From Abiotrophia sp938010525 (GTDB taxonomy: Bacteria > Bacillota > Bacilli > Lactobacillales > Aerococcaceae), in NCBI RefSeq assembly GCF_938010525.1, contig NZ_CALLVK010000022.1:182713-246712 (forward strand): a DNA stretch of 64,000 bases, given 5' to 3'. A program made the translations under genes and the position numbers. Of the stretch, positions 24,189-32,642 are shown one piece after another (the stretch's first letter is position 1; every line of letters begins with the position of its first letter). The notes below the pieces were generated by a model. The model was not told the DNA's origin, searched no databases, and saw nothing but the letters and a program-made list of their open reading frames with translations.

Positions 24189-24908
24189 TTATTTAATTGA
24201 GTGTCTACGACGTGCGAATTCTTGGAAGTGAAACTTCTCCAGTCGCGTATGAGAAATACTGTATTGGAAGAAGGTAGTATCTTCTAAGTAAACAAAGCTG
24301 TCTGTCTTAATGACATAGTCCATAGGCGTTAACTTCATGAGTTCCAAGCCTAGCTCAGACACAATCTCAGCCCGCATATCCTTGGTAGCATAGCTAATAT
24401 CTAAGTCTAACTGACCTTCTAAGTACTCATAGACGGAGTTTTTAGCTACACGGCTCGGGATAGATGGCACCACGCTGCAACGGAACCAGTCTTCATCAAT
24501 AATCATGACTTCGCCCGCGATAATTCGCGTACGCAATAAGTAAATAAAGCGTTCATTTTCAGTTACACCTTCTTTACCAATGAGAAAGTCTGGTGCCTTC
24601 ACGATTTCATTACGGATTACTCGGGTTTCAGCTTTCATATTTTGATCAGCTTGTAACTCTTTGAAGCTGACCAAACCCGAAAATGGAAAGACAAAACGGT
24701 TAAAATCTAAAACGGTAGAACCACGACCTTGTTTCTTATGAATAAAGCCGTTTTCCAATAGGAGTTTTTGCGCCTTACGAATGGTTTCACGGGATACATC
24801 ATAGGTTTCTGCTAGTTCATGTTCTGTAGGGATTAGTTCACCAATGGGGTAGGTCCCATTTTCAATTTTTTGTTTGATGTCTAGATAGACTCTTTCAAAT
24901 TTATTCAT
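24189..24908 (-). CDS. treR: GntR-family trehalose operon repressor
   Basis: 239 residues. N-terminal winged helix-turn-helix (YPIGELIPTEHELAETYDVSRETIRKAQKLLLENGFIHKKQGRGSTV) and a C-terminal UTRA effector domain (about 90-235). The sequence and the location beside treC and treP identify TreR, which releases DNA on binding trehalose-6-phosphate. A matching TTGTnnnnACAA operator lies in the treP promoter (29543-29554). GAGGTG precedes the ATG. It is separated from treC by a lipoprotein gene. Confidence 0.88.
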   Translation of the reverse strand: MNKFERVYLDIKQKIENGTYPIGELIPTEHELAETYDVSRETIRKAQKLLLENGFIHKKQGRGSTVLDFNRFVFPFSGLVSFKELQADQNMKAETRVIRNEIVKAPDFLIGKEGVTENERFIYLLRTRIIAGEVMIIDEDWFRCSVVPSIPSRVAKNSVYEYLEGQLDLDISYATKDMRAEIVSELGLELMKLTPMDYVIKTDSFVYLEDTTFFQYSISHTRLEKFHFQEFARRRHSIK

Positions 24909-24984
24909 TTTTACACCTCGATACGTATTCTAGCATAATCTGTTACTTTGTGAAAGAGTTTATCCAGTTTTTTTTCGCATTTTT

Positions 24985-26142
24985 TTAAGGATTTGTCCCT
25001 AACCAGTTCGAATTTACTTCCCAAATACCATTATCAGGCATTGGCAAGGTATCTGGCGTTAAAATAAGTCCGCCTACAGTCAGCTTCACCTGTTTGACCC
25101 CATAATAATCAGCGATTGTCTGGACAATAGCCGGTAAAACAGCCGTTTCTCGTGCTGTATGCTGATTCATGGCTGCTACTATACCAGGAGTGAAATCTAC
25201 GAGGGCAGTTTGCGATTCAATTTTTACATCTTTGACTTCAACAGATGAATTAATCCATCCTTCTTTGCGGAACAATTCTGTAAAAGTTTTACCTGGATTC
25301 TGATTAGTCTGCCAAGTTAAGTGCCCCGTCCCCTTGGTCAAAATTGGATTCATCTGATTACTTGGCTTAGCTATATTGATAGGTTGCGTGATGCTAACCT
25401 GATGCTGGTTAGACTTAAGTGTGAGCGTAATATTTTCCCCACCACTATTAATGGCTTTCTGACTAGACATAATCAAACCTTGATTCTTGGCATAGTAGGT
25501 ATGTAACTCTTGGTCAGATTGAAAGGTCGTTACCTCAATAACATCTTCATAATTGCTAGAACCTATTGTGGCTGATTGGTAGAGGTTCGTAATAGTGGAA
25601 CGACTTCCTTGGCTATCTTGCCACATTGTTCCCACTTGAAGGGGAGCCATCAAATAAGGGATACGGTGGGTGTGACTAATTTGTTCTAGATGGTTGCTAG
25701 TATCCAAAGTATCCTGAGCTTGCCAAGATATCTGCCAACCTTCCTTTGTCAGCTGATAAACTGACACGTTGGCCCGACCATTAGGTAAGAGGGTCCGCAC
25801 TTGCCATAGTTGACGGTTAGTGTCTACATAATCTGTGTACACTATTTGTAAACCATCATGCGTATCAAACTCTTTAAGTTGATTGATACCATTAGGCACA
25901 TAATGACTTATCTCATATTGTGTTCCATCCGGTGCTTTTTGCCATGATGACGTGTCGTATTCTCCTGTGTTCTCTGCAACAGTAGAGCTAGTTTCAGACG
26001 ATCCGTTCGTTGCTGTTCCTTGCCGGTCAGCAGCCTTCTTGTCTATTGATGCCTGAACATCTGGACTAATGTGAATCATAGGTTCTTGCTTGCAAGCACT
26101 TAATAGCAATACAAATCCAACAAGAAGAATCCCTCTTTTCAT
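24985..26142 (-). CDS. Lipoprotein with C-terminal GerMN-like domain
   Basis: 385 residues from the ATG at 26142 (AAAGGGG site). The N-terminus MKRGILLVGFVLLLSAC is a lipoprotein signal with a lipobox LSAC, so it is anchored to the outer face of the membrane. A Ser/Thr-rich linker (about 35-60) follows. Residues about 280-370 (GKTFTELFRKEGWINSSVEVKDVKIESQTALVDF, AIVQTIADYYGVKQVKLTVGG) resemble the GerMN domain found in spore germination and general surface lipoproteins. Function unknown. It sits between treC and treR but behind its own terminator boundary, so a link with trehalose is not shown. Confidence 0.7.
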   Translation of the reverse strand: MKRGILLVGFVLLLSACKQEPMIHISPDVQASIDKKAADRQGTATNGSSETSSTVAENTGEYDTSSWQKAPDGTQYEISHYVPNGINQLKEFDTHDGLQIVYTDYVDTNRQLWQVRTLLPNGRANVSVYQLTKEGWQISWQAQDTLDTSNHLEQISHTHRIPYLMAPLQVGTMWQDSQGSRSTITNLYQSATIGSSNYEDVIEVTTFQSDQELHTYYAKNQGLIMSSQKAINSGGENITLTLKSNQHQVSITQPINIAKPSNQMNPILTKGTGHLTWQTNQNPGKTFTELFRKEGWINSSVEVKDVKIESQTALVDFTPGIVAAMNQHTARETAVLPAIVQTIADYYGVKQVKLTVGGLILTPDTLPMPDNGIWEVNSNWLGTNP

Positions 26143-26187
26143 GCTGCTGCCCCTTTCTTTTGTGTTCTTCTCTAGCATATTCGTCTT

Positions 26188-26220
26188 ATTTTACCATGCT
26201 CGCCATAATTTTACCATGCT
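26188..26220. repeat. Direct repeat, 13 bases with 20-base period
   Basis: ATTTTACCATGCT occurs at 26188-26200 and again at 26208-26220, upstream of the lipoprotein gene. On the minus strand each copy carries a TAAAAT -10-like element. The two-helical-turn spacing suggests an operator or a duplicated promoter. Confidence 0.7.
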
Positions 26221-26254
26221 TCAATTTATATCTACCATTAGTAAGCCTATAAAT

Positions 26255-26280
26255 AGGGCAAATTCCTAAGAATTTGCCCT
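26255..26280 (-). terminator. Terminator after treC
   Basis: A perfect 11-base stem AGGGCAAATTC with a four-base loop, followed by ATTTAT on the minus strand. Confidence 0.75.
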
Positions 26281-26292
26281 ATATCACATAAT

Positions 26293-27954
26293 CTATTCTG
26301 TCTCAAATAAGAAAGCAACGGCTTCATAAGCCCCTAAAGTCAATCTATCAGCATATTGGACTGGTCCATTGCCAATCAACTTAGTCGCTATTCGACCACG
26401 AAAGGCCTGAGGTAATTCAATTTCTACATTTCCATCATAAAAATGTCCTAGAACCAGTAATTGTTGCCCTTCATATTCTCTTACAAAGGCCATGATGCTA
26501 GGATGATCCAAGAATAAACCACCGTAAGTCCCATCCGAAATCACATCATAGTCCTTGCGCAAGCGAATGAGCTCTTGATAATAAGTATAAATCTTACCTT
26601 CCGCCAATTCCTTCTCAACATTAATAGTAGGATAGTTAGCTGCAACTTCTAGCCATGGCGTGGCCTTGGTAAAGCCTGCATGGGATGTTCCATCCCATTG
26701 CATAGGTGTGCGGCTGTTGTCGCGGGATTTGGCCTGAATGATGTCCATGGCTTTTTCATGGGAATAACCCTTATCCCTCATAATCTGATAGTTGTTGTGC
26801 GTCTCCACATCATTATATTGAGCCAATTCTTGGTAGCCCGGGTTAGTCATGCCAATTTCTTCGCCTTGGTAGATATAAGGCGTCCCACGCAATAAATGGG
26901 TAACTGTTGCAAGCAAGGTTTGTGTTTGATAAGGATAATTTACCACATCTCCAAAACGGTTGTTAGATCGAGGTTGGTCGTGATTATTGAAGAAGAGGGC
27001 ATTCCATCCCTGTCCGTCAGACATGCCTGTTTGCCACTCATCTAAAATCCGCTTGAGCTCTAAGAAATCAAAAGCTGGATTGGACCATTTTTTCCCATTC
27101 TCATAGTCAACCTTGAGATGATGGAAGGAGAAAATCATAGATAGTTCTTGATCTTTAGGGTTGGTATAGCTAATCCCATTTTCAATTGTAGTAGAAGACA
27201 TCTCCCCAACTGTGATGATTTCTTGATCCTGCCCAAAAGTAGCTTGGTTCAATTCCCGAATCCAAGTATGCACAATAGGCGTATCTGTATAGAGGGACTT
27301 CTCCTGACTAGAGCCGGGTGCTTGGCTATCAACCAATTCTTCTGACTTGCCAATAACATTCAAAACATCGAAGCGGAAACCTTTGACCCCTTTTTGACGC
27401 CAGAAATTCACCACTTGGTGGAGTTCTTGCCGAACCTGAGGATTGTGCCAATCTAAATCTGCCTGCGTCACATCATAAAGATGTAAATAATATAAGTCGG
27501 TCTTGCCAAACCTTTCCCAGGCAGGTCCGCCAAATTTAGACTCCCAGTTGGTTGGCAAACTACCGTCAGCCTTAGCAGGTCTTAAATAGAAGTAAGCTTG
27601 ATACTTAGGGTCCCCTGCCAAGGCCTTCTTGAACCATTCATGTTCTGTCGAAACATGGTTCAAGACCATGTCGAGCATGAGGCCGATACCTCGTTTGTCG
27701 GCTTCAGCCACTAATTCTTCGAAATCTTCCATAGTCCCAAAGGCCGGGTCGATGGCACAATAATCCGAAATATCATAGCCATTATCATGTTGTGGGGAAG
27801 GGTAAAAAGGGTTCAACCATATTAAATCAATACCTAGACCCGCTAAGTAGTCTAGTTTTTCGATGATACCACGTAAGTCTCCCATCCCATTCCCTGTCGT
27901 GTCTTTGAAAGATTTAGGATAGAGTTGATAGACAACCTTTTTCGATAAGCGCAT
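26293..27954 (-). CDS. treC: Alpha,alpha-phosphotrehalase (GH13)
   Basis: 553 residues. GH13 motifs: GLMLDMVLNHVSTEHEWF, VKGFRFDVLNVIGK (nucleophile Asp), IITVGEMSSTT (acid/base Glu) and FFNNHDQPRSNNRFG. The opening RLSKKVVYQLYPKSFKDTTGNGMGDLRGI and the absence of a signal peptide fit the TreA/TreC group, which splits trehalose-6-phosphate to glucose and glucose-6-phosphate. Oligo-1,6-glucosidase is the alternative, excluded by the treP neighbour. AAAGGAGG precedes the ATG; it follows treP by 56 bases. Confidence 0.93.
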   Translation of the reverse strand: MRLSKKVVYQLYPKSFKDTTGNGMGDLRGIIEKLDYLAGLGIDLIWLNPFYPSPQHDNGYDISDYCAIDPAFGTMEDFEELVAEADKRGIGLMLDMVLNHVSTEHEWFKKALAGDPKYQAYFYLRPAKADGSLPTNWESKFGGPAWERFGKTDLYYLHLYDVTQADLDWHNPQVRQELHQVVNFWRQKGVKGFRFDVLNVIGKSEELVDSQAPGSSQEKSLYTDTPIVHTWIRELNQATFGQDQEIITVGEMSSTTIENGISYTNPKDQELSMIFSFHHLKVDYENGKKWSNPAFDFLELKRILDEWQTGMSDGQGWNALFFNNHDQPRSNNRFGDVVNYPYQTQTLLATVTHLLRGTPYIYQGEEIGMTNPGYQELAQYNDVETHNNYQIMRDKGYSHEKAMDIIQAKSRDNSRTPMQWDGTSHAGFTKATPWLEVAANYPTINVEKELAEGKIYTYYQELIRLRKDYDVISDGTYGGLFLDHPSIMAFVREYEGQQLLVLGHFYDGNVEIELPQAFRGRIATKLIGNGPVQYADRLTLGAYEAVAFLFETE

Positions 27955-28010
27955 AAGAACCTCCTTTCAAAAGGACTAAGACAATCATCCTAGCCCCATA
28001 GCCTCTACTT

Positions 28011-29522
28011 TTACTTGTTAAAGAATGGAATATCAAAGTCAACAGCCTTGTTATCCAAGAACTTGAATTGACGATTGAAGAAAAGTGTTACAACAAATGG
28101 TACCACTAAAGCGACTGCCATGCAGACGAAGAACATCGCCATCGAGCCCGGTTGAATGACGATAAAGCCTGGTAGCCCCCCGACCCCAATGGCGTTAGAG
28201 GTCACCTTATAAGTTGTCGCAATCAAGCCCGCCAAGCTAGAGCCAATCATTCCGGCTAGGAATGGGTAAATATATTTAAGGTTCACCCCAAAGAGGGCCG
28301 GCTCAGTAACCCCTAGGTAACATGAAATAGCAGATGGTACTGTAATTTGGTTTTGCTCTTCATCCTTACGTGTCAACCACCAGACAGCTAAAACAGCTGA
28401 ACCTTGGGCAATGTTAGAGAGAGCAATCATTGGCCAAAGACCTGTCCCATTGAAATTAGCAATGAGTTCAGAGTCAATCGCGTTGGTCATGTGATGGAGA
28501 CCGGTGATAACTAGTGGCGCATAGAAGGCACCAAAGACAGCACCAAAGAGCCAAGAAAAAGTACCGGTCAAACCTGCTTTAACAACCGCTGCAATCCAGG
28601 AACCAATTGTCCAGCCAATTGGACCTAAAACTGTATGAGCTAAAATAACAGCTGGAACTAGAGCTAAAAATGGCACTAGAATCATGGACAGAACTTCAGG
28701 CACCACTTTACGCCAGAAGATTTCAAGGTATGACAGGGCCAAACCTGCTAAAATAGCCGGAATGACTTGAGCTTGATAACCAATAGCATTGAGGCGGAAG
28801 TAACCAAAATCCCAGAACTTAAGCGTTCCTTTTTCAACTGCCTCAGCAAAGCCATAAGCATTCGTTAACTGACCAGATACCAGAGTAATACCCAGTACAA
28901 TCCCTAGAATTTGGGTGGTGCCCATCTTACGTGTAACCGACCAGACAATCCCTACTGGTAAGAAGTGGAAGATGGCTTCACCTGGTAGCCATAAGAAGGC
29001 GTTAACCCCTCTCCAGAACTGAGAAACGTCTACAATTGAGTTATAAAGTATGGTGCCATCTGGATTAAATTGAGCTTGGCCTTCAACAAATTTTTGCCCT
29101 AAGGCCTCAAACGGTACCCCTTCTAAGATGTTACGGAACCCTAAAATCAAGCCCCCTACGATAATAGCTGGAATGATTGGAGCGAAAATCTCTGCCATAG
29201 TGGTCATAGCACGTTGTAAGAGACTTTGGTTCTTCTTAGCAGCAGCCTTGACTTCATCCTTACTAGCCTCACCTACACCAGAAACTGCTTGGAATTCTTT
29301 GTAGAATTCAGAGACTGCATTACCAATAATGACCTGAAATTGGCCCGCTTGAGTAAAGCTACCTTTGACAGATGGTAGCGCCTCGATTGCCTTGACATCT
29401 GCCTGGCTAGGGTCGACCAAGGCAAAACGCATCCGTGTTGCACAGTGGGTCACTGCTGAGATGTTTTCCTTGCCACCAATTAAGGACAATAATTGCGTCG
29501 CATCTTGTTTGAAGTTTGACAT
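28011..29522 (-). CDS. treP: PTS trehalose-specific EIIBC component
   Basis: 503 residues. The EIIB domain (residues about 1-80) carries the phosphorylated Cys in ISAVTHCATRMRFAL. The EIIC membrane domain (about 105-490) has ten or so helices with FAPIIPAIIVGGLILGFRNI and GVTEPALFGVNLKY. No EIIA domain is attached, so it depends on a separate EIIA-Glc. It takes up trehalose as trehalose-6-phosphate for TreC. Promoter and TreR operator lie directly upstream. Confidence 0.95.
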   Translation of the reverse strand: MSNFKQDATQLLSLIGGKENISAVTHCATRMRFALVDPSQADVKAIEALPSVKGSFTQAGQFQVIIGNAVSEFYKEFQAVSGVGEASKDEVKAAAKKNQSLLQRAMTTMAEIFAPIIPAIIVGGLILGFRNILEGVPFEALGQKFVEGQAQFNPDGTILYNSIVDVSQFWRGVNAFLWLPGEAIFHFLPVGIVWSVTRKMGTTQILGIVLGITLVSGQLTNAYGFAEAVEKGTLKFWDFGYFRLNAIGYQAQVIPAILAGLALSYLEIFWRKVVPEVLSMILVPFLALVPAVILAHTVLGPIGWTIGSWIAAVVKAGLTGTFSWLFGAVFGAFYAPLVITGLHHMTNAIDSELIANFNGTGLWPMIALSNIAQGSAVLAVWWLTRKDEEQNQITVPSAISCYLGVTEPALFGVNLKYIYPFLAGMIGSSLAGLIATTYKVTSNAIGVGGLPGFIVIQPGSMAMFFVCMAVALVVPFVVTLFFNRQFKFLDNKAVDFDIPFFNK

Positions 29523-29542
29523 CCTTTTTCCTCCTTTTAAAC

Positions 29543-29594
29543 TTGTCTGTACAAATTTATAATCTCATTGTATCACTTATCACAGTGAATGCAA
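29543..29594 (-). promoter_or_regulatory. treP promoter with TreR operator
   Basis: On the minus strand TTGCAT (29589-29594), 16 bases, TACAAT (29567-29572). Just downstream of the start point lies the dyad TTGTNNNNACAA (29543-29554), the TreR operator form, placed to block elongation or initiation. Confidence 0.82.
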
Positions 29595-29616
29595 GCCTTT
29601 TTTGTAAGAGTTTTCT

Positions 29617-29629
29617 TGTTTTGAAAACA
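29617..29629. promoter_or_regulatory. Short perfect palindrome upstream of the treP -35
   Basis: TGTTTTGAAAACA is a 13-base odd palindrome about 22 bases upstream of the -35. It does not match a cre site well. Possible second operator; function unknown. Confidence 0.4.
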
Positions 29630-29644
29630 TACTTCCACAATAAA

Positions 29645-29680
29645 TCAGCTGTAACTGACTTATGGGTCAATTACAGCTGA
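29645..29680 (-). terminator. Terminator after jag (probably bidirectional)
   Basis: TCAGCTGTAA-TGAC arms with one mismatch, loop TTATGG, and T-rich flanks on both sides. It ends the rnpA-yidC-jag unit. Confidence 0.85.
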
Positions 29681-29700
29681 TTTTACTTTGTTATTTTCAT

Positions 29701-30516
29701 TTAGTTTTCATACTCAACCACTAAATATCGGTTAGGTTCGACCCCTTCAGAGTGGGTCTTAACATGTTCGATTTGGCTAAGATGAGAGTGAATTTGCTTA
29801 CGCTCGAAAGCTGGTAGAGGATCTAAAATCACAGCTTGCTTAGTCTTAAGGACTTGGCGAGCCGTACGTTCTGCAATGCTTTCTAAAATTCCTGCGCGAC
29901 GATCGCGGTAGTCTCCCACATTAAGTAGAACTGCTACACGACGGTGATGTCCGCGGTGAACCATGACTTGAGCTAAGGATTGCAAGGCATCAATGATTTT
30001 ACCATGTTTCCCGATAATCAAACCAGATTTGTCTGTTTCAATATTGAAATGAACTTCGCGAGAACTTGCTTCTACACTAACCTTTGCTTCAGCGCCAAAA
30101 GCCTTAATGACATCTTCAAGGTAACGCGCCACTGCTTCGAGGCTAACTGAAGCTTCGGCTTTATCTTCGGACTCGACCACTTCTTCTGTTTCTTCCACAA
30201 GAGCAGCTTCTTCAACAAGTGGACTCACTTCTTGGCTTGGCACAACTGGCTCCGCGACTACTTGACTTTCGACCGCTACAGCTGCTGCCACTTCTTCAAC
30301 TTCTGTGGTTTCTTCAGCTAAGTCGTTGAGCGAGATTTTAGTTTTGGCACTAATTTCCACAATGGCATCTTGTTTACCAAAGCCGAAGAGACCCTTCTTA
30401 CCTTCATTAATGACCGTTACCACCGCTTGATCTTCAGTGATATTAAGTTTGGATAAGCCGATTTTGACTGCTTGTTCCACGCTAGGTGCTTTAATCGTAA
30501 CACTGTTATCTAACAT
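29701..30516 (-). CDS. jag: RNA-binding protein KhpB/Jag (EloR)
   Basis: 271 residues. An N-terminal Jag domain (VTIKAPSVEQAVKIGLSKLNITEDQAVVTVINEGKKGLFGFGKQDA), a long acidic Glu/Val-rich linker (about 75-125), a KH domain with IIGKHGKIIDALQSL and a C-terminal R3H domain (RKQIHSHLSQIEHVKTHSEG). In streptococci it controls cell elongation together with KhpA. It follows yidC by 27 bases. The acidic linker is longer than in Bacillus Jag. Confidence 0.93.
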   Translation of the reverse strand: MLDNSVTIKAPSVEQAVKIGLSKLNITEDQAVVTVINEGKKGLFGFGKQDAIVEISAKTKISLNDLAEETTEVEEVAAAVAVESQVVAEPVVPSQEVSPLVEEAALVEETEEVVESEDKAEASVSLEAVARYLEDVIKAFGAEAKVSVEASSREVHFNIETDKSGLIIGKHGKIIDALQSLAQVMVHRGHHRRVAVLLNVGDYRDRRAGILESIAERTARQVLKTKQAVILDPLPAFERKQIHSHLSQIEHVKTHSEGVEPNRYLVVEYEN

Positions 30517-30543
30517 AAAAGAACGCTCCTTTACTTATACTAA

Positions 30544-31365
30544 CTATTTAACCTTCTTCAGCGCTTTACGTAAACGACGCTGACGGGCTTTTTCTTCTTG
30601 GCGTTTTGCTTCTCTTTGGGCAATAATCTTGTATGGGTTATAGAAGATAAAGGTTTGGACAACCCGTACTGCATTGGACACCACCCAATAGAGGGTAACC
30701 GCTGCTGGGAAGTTGAAGGATACCAAGAGAATCATGGCAGGTGCCACATAAGTCATGGCTTTGCTGGCGCCATTTTGGATAGGATTAGCCTTGACTGTTA
30801 GGTATGAGCTATACCAGGTTAGTACTGCGGCTAAAATTGGTAAGATGAAGTAAGGGTCTGCCTTACCCAAGGCTAGCCAGAGGAAGTGGCCATCCCGTAA
30901 AACTTCAGTTCGAGCAATTACCTGATAGAGGGCGAACATTACTGGCAATTGAATGAGAAGCGGTAAACATCCTGCAAATTGGTTAACACCGCGTTCCTTC
31001 ATCAAATCCTGTTGAGCCTGCTGGAGGGCTTCCATGGACGCACGATCTCGGTTAGGGAATTGTTTTTTCAGTTCTTCAATTTCAGGTTGGATTTCAGCCA
31101 TTTGGAATTGCGAATCCATCTGCATCTTAGTCAGAGGGGTTAGCGCAACCAAAATAATAATGGTAAAGAGAATAATACCTAAGCCGTAACTGCCTCCCAG
31201 TAAATTGGATAACCAAATAATGAATTGAGAGAGGGGGTAGATGATGTAGCCATCCCAGACACCACTACTGTTGGCGTCGACATTTGATGTGGCACCGCAA
31301 CCCGCTAAGAAGATTGGCAAGGCCAAGAGCATAGCTGCTTTCATCCATCGCGATAAATTTTTCAT
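30544..31365 (-). CDS. yidC: Membrane protein insertase YidC (lipoprotein form)
   Basis: 273 residues. A lipoprotein signal (LLALPIFLAGCGATS) anchors the N-terminus. The YidC core has five helices: YGLGIILFTIIILVALTPLTKMQ, CLPLLIQLPVMFALYQVI and FPAAVTLYWVVSNAVRVVQTF are recognisable, and the tail is strongly basic (KRQEEKARQRRLRKALKKVK), as in ribosome-binding YidC2. Standard place between rnpA and jag. GGAGG precedes the ATG. Confidence 0.96.
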   Translation of the reverse strand: MKNLSRWMKAAMLLALPIFLAGCGATSNVDANSSGVWDGYIIYPLSQFIIWLSNLLGGSYGLGIILFTIIILVALTPLTKMQMDSQFQMAEIQPEIEELKKQFPNRDRASMEALQQAQQDLMKERGVNQFAGCLPLLIQLPVMFALYQVIARTEVLRDGHFLWLALGKADPYFILPILAAVLTWYSSYLTVKANPIQNGASKAMTYVAPAMILLVSFNFPAAVTLYWVVSNAVRVVQTFIFYNPYKIIAQREAKRQEEKARQRRLRKALKKVK

Positions 31366-31374
31366 TGAAACCTC

Positions 31375-31722
31375 CTATGAATGGGATGATAATAACTTTG
31401 CAACGGTCATGACATGACGCAGGGATTGACGCACCGTAGCTTGATCCTTGTCTTTAATATCAGGTCGAGCAATGAGAAGATAATCATATTCGTGGGGGAT
31501 CTCATGCTCTAAATCCTGCAAGGATTGACGGAGATAACGTTTGACCTTATTGCGCATGACAGCATTCCCGATACGTTTTCCAACCGATAATCCGACGCGA
31601 AAATGTGCTTGTTCAGGTTTCGGATAGACATAAAGCACTAACTGCCGGTTGGCGTAAGTCTGGGCATGGTGATACACATGTTGAAATTCACGTTCTTTCT
31701 TGATTCGATAAGCTTTCTTCAT
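31375..31722 (-). CDS. rnpA: Ribonuclease P protein component
   Basis: 115 residues, basic. MKKAYRIKKEREFQHVYHHAQTYANRQLVLYVYP and the RNR signature VGKRIGNAVMRNKVKRYLRQSL are diagnostic. It supports the RNase P RNA in tRNA 5' maturation. AAGGAG precedes the ATG. It is normally preceded within about 100 bases by rpmH; here rpmH is 5.3 kb away and rnpA has its own promoter. Confidence 0.96.
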   Translation of the reverse strand: MKKAYRIKKEREFQHVYHHAQTYANRQLVLYVYPKPEQAHFRVGLSVGKRIGNAVMRNKVKRYLRQSLQDLEHEIPHEYDYLLIARPDIKDKDQATVRQSLRHVMTVAKLLSSHS

Positions 31723-31765
31723 GGTCTCTCCTTATTCTGCCTCAAGTGCAAAGTATTTCCCTACT

Positions 31766-31794
31766 ATTATACCGTATTTTGCAAGCTTTTACAT
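31766..31794 (-). promoter_or_regulatory. Promoter of rnpA
   Basis: On the minus strand a perfect TATAAT (31766-31771) with a weak -35 (TGTAAA/ATGTAA at 16-17 bases). It supplies rnpA-yidC-jag after their separation from rpmH. Confidence 0.65.
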
Positions 31795-31876
31795 CTATAA
31801 TTGTGTTTTGGAGCGGTTTTTCTTTTCATCTTTTGTAAGCTTATGGCGATTTGCTTAAGTTTATAAAACGTAATGG

Positions 31877-31927
31877 TTGCTTTTTATAACCTCATCCTTT
31901 ATACTATAAAAAGTAATCATTACTTTT
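31877..31927 (+). promoter_or_regulatory. Zur-box-controlled promoter of zinT
   Basis: TTGCTT (31877-31882), 17 bases, TATACT (31900-31905), then a perfect 19-base dyad at 31909-31927 containing GTAATCATTAC. This equals the core GTAATnATTAC of Firmicute Zur boxes and covers the expected start point, so zinc-bound Zur would block transcription. A second degenerate half (CGTAATGGTTGC, 31869-31880) overlaps the -35. Confidence 0.8.
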
Positions 31928-31942
31928 ATAAAGGAGAAGAAT

Positions 31943-32590
31943 ATGAAGCGTACTTTATTTTTATTACTGAGTCTCTTTGCTCTAGCAGTGAGCCCCATCT
32001 CTGCTTTTGCCCATGGCAACCACTCCCACCACGAAGTAAAACCGCATCAGAAAGGGGTTTTTGAAGACAGCCAAGTCTCTGACCGGACCTTAAGCGACTA
32101 TAGTGGTGACTGGCAATCTGTCTATCCTTATATGGAAAGCGGAGAACTAGATATGGTCATGCGCTACAAATCTAAGGCAGAAGGTGCAACCAAAACTTTC
32201 GAAGAATATAAGGAATACTATCTAGCGGGTTACAAGACAGATGTCACTCGAATCGTGATTGACGGCGATAGCGGCAAAATTACCTTTTATAAAGGTGACC
32301 AAGCTAGCACGGCAACCTACCGCTACGATGGCTATAAGATTCTAACCTATAAATCTGGTAAGAAAGGGGTCCGTTATCTCTTCACGGCCGAAGGCGATAG
32401 CCAAGGAGCACCTAAACACATTCAATTCTCTGATCATGAGATTGGACCTACCAAAGCCGAACACTTCCATATTTTTGCTGGTGACCAAGACCACGAAAAA
32501 TTATTGGAAGAAATGGAAAATTGGCCAACCTACTACCCAAGTGATCTTGATGTCTATCAAATCATCGATGAAATGATTGCCCACCATTAA
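31943..32590 (+). CDS. zinT: ZinT-family secreted zinc-binding protein
   Basis: 215 residues. Signal peptide MKRTLFLLLSLFALAVSPISAFA followed by a His-rich stretch HGNHSHHEVKPHQ. The body is the ZinT/YodA lipocalin-like domain (LSDYSGDWQSVYPYMESGELD, FEEYKEYYLAGYKTDVTRIVI, KAEHFHIFAGDQDHEKLLEEMENWPTYYPSDLD). It scavenges zinc outside the membrane for an ABC importer; in many Firmicutes the domain is fused to AdcA. The Zur box supports this. A 3' fragment of a second zinT lies at 35571-35657. Confidence 0.92.
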   Translation: MKRTLFLLLSLFALAVSPISAFAHGNHSHHEVKPHQKGVFEDSQVSDRTLSDYSGDWQSVYPYMESGELDMVMRYKSKAEGATKTFEEYKEYYLAGYKTDVTRIVIDGDSGKITFYKGDQASTATYRYDGYKILTYKSGKKGVRYLFTAEGDSQGAPKHIQFSDHEIGPTKAEHFHIFAGDQDHEKLLEEMENWPTYYPSDLDVYQIIDEMIAHH

Positions 32591-32597
32591 TATTATA

Positions 32598-32637
32598 AAA
32601 CTAGGCTACGAGATTTATTCATCTCGTAGCCTAGTTT
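32598..32637. terminator. Bidirectional terminator between zinT and the ABC exporter
   Basis: A 17-base perfect stem (AAACTAGGCTACGAGAT and complement) with loop TTATTC and T/A flanks on both sides. Confidence 0.92.
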
Positions 32638-32642
32638 ATTTT

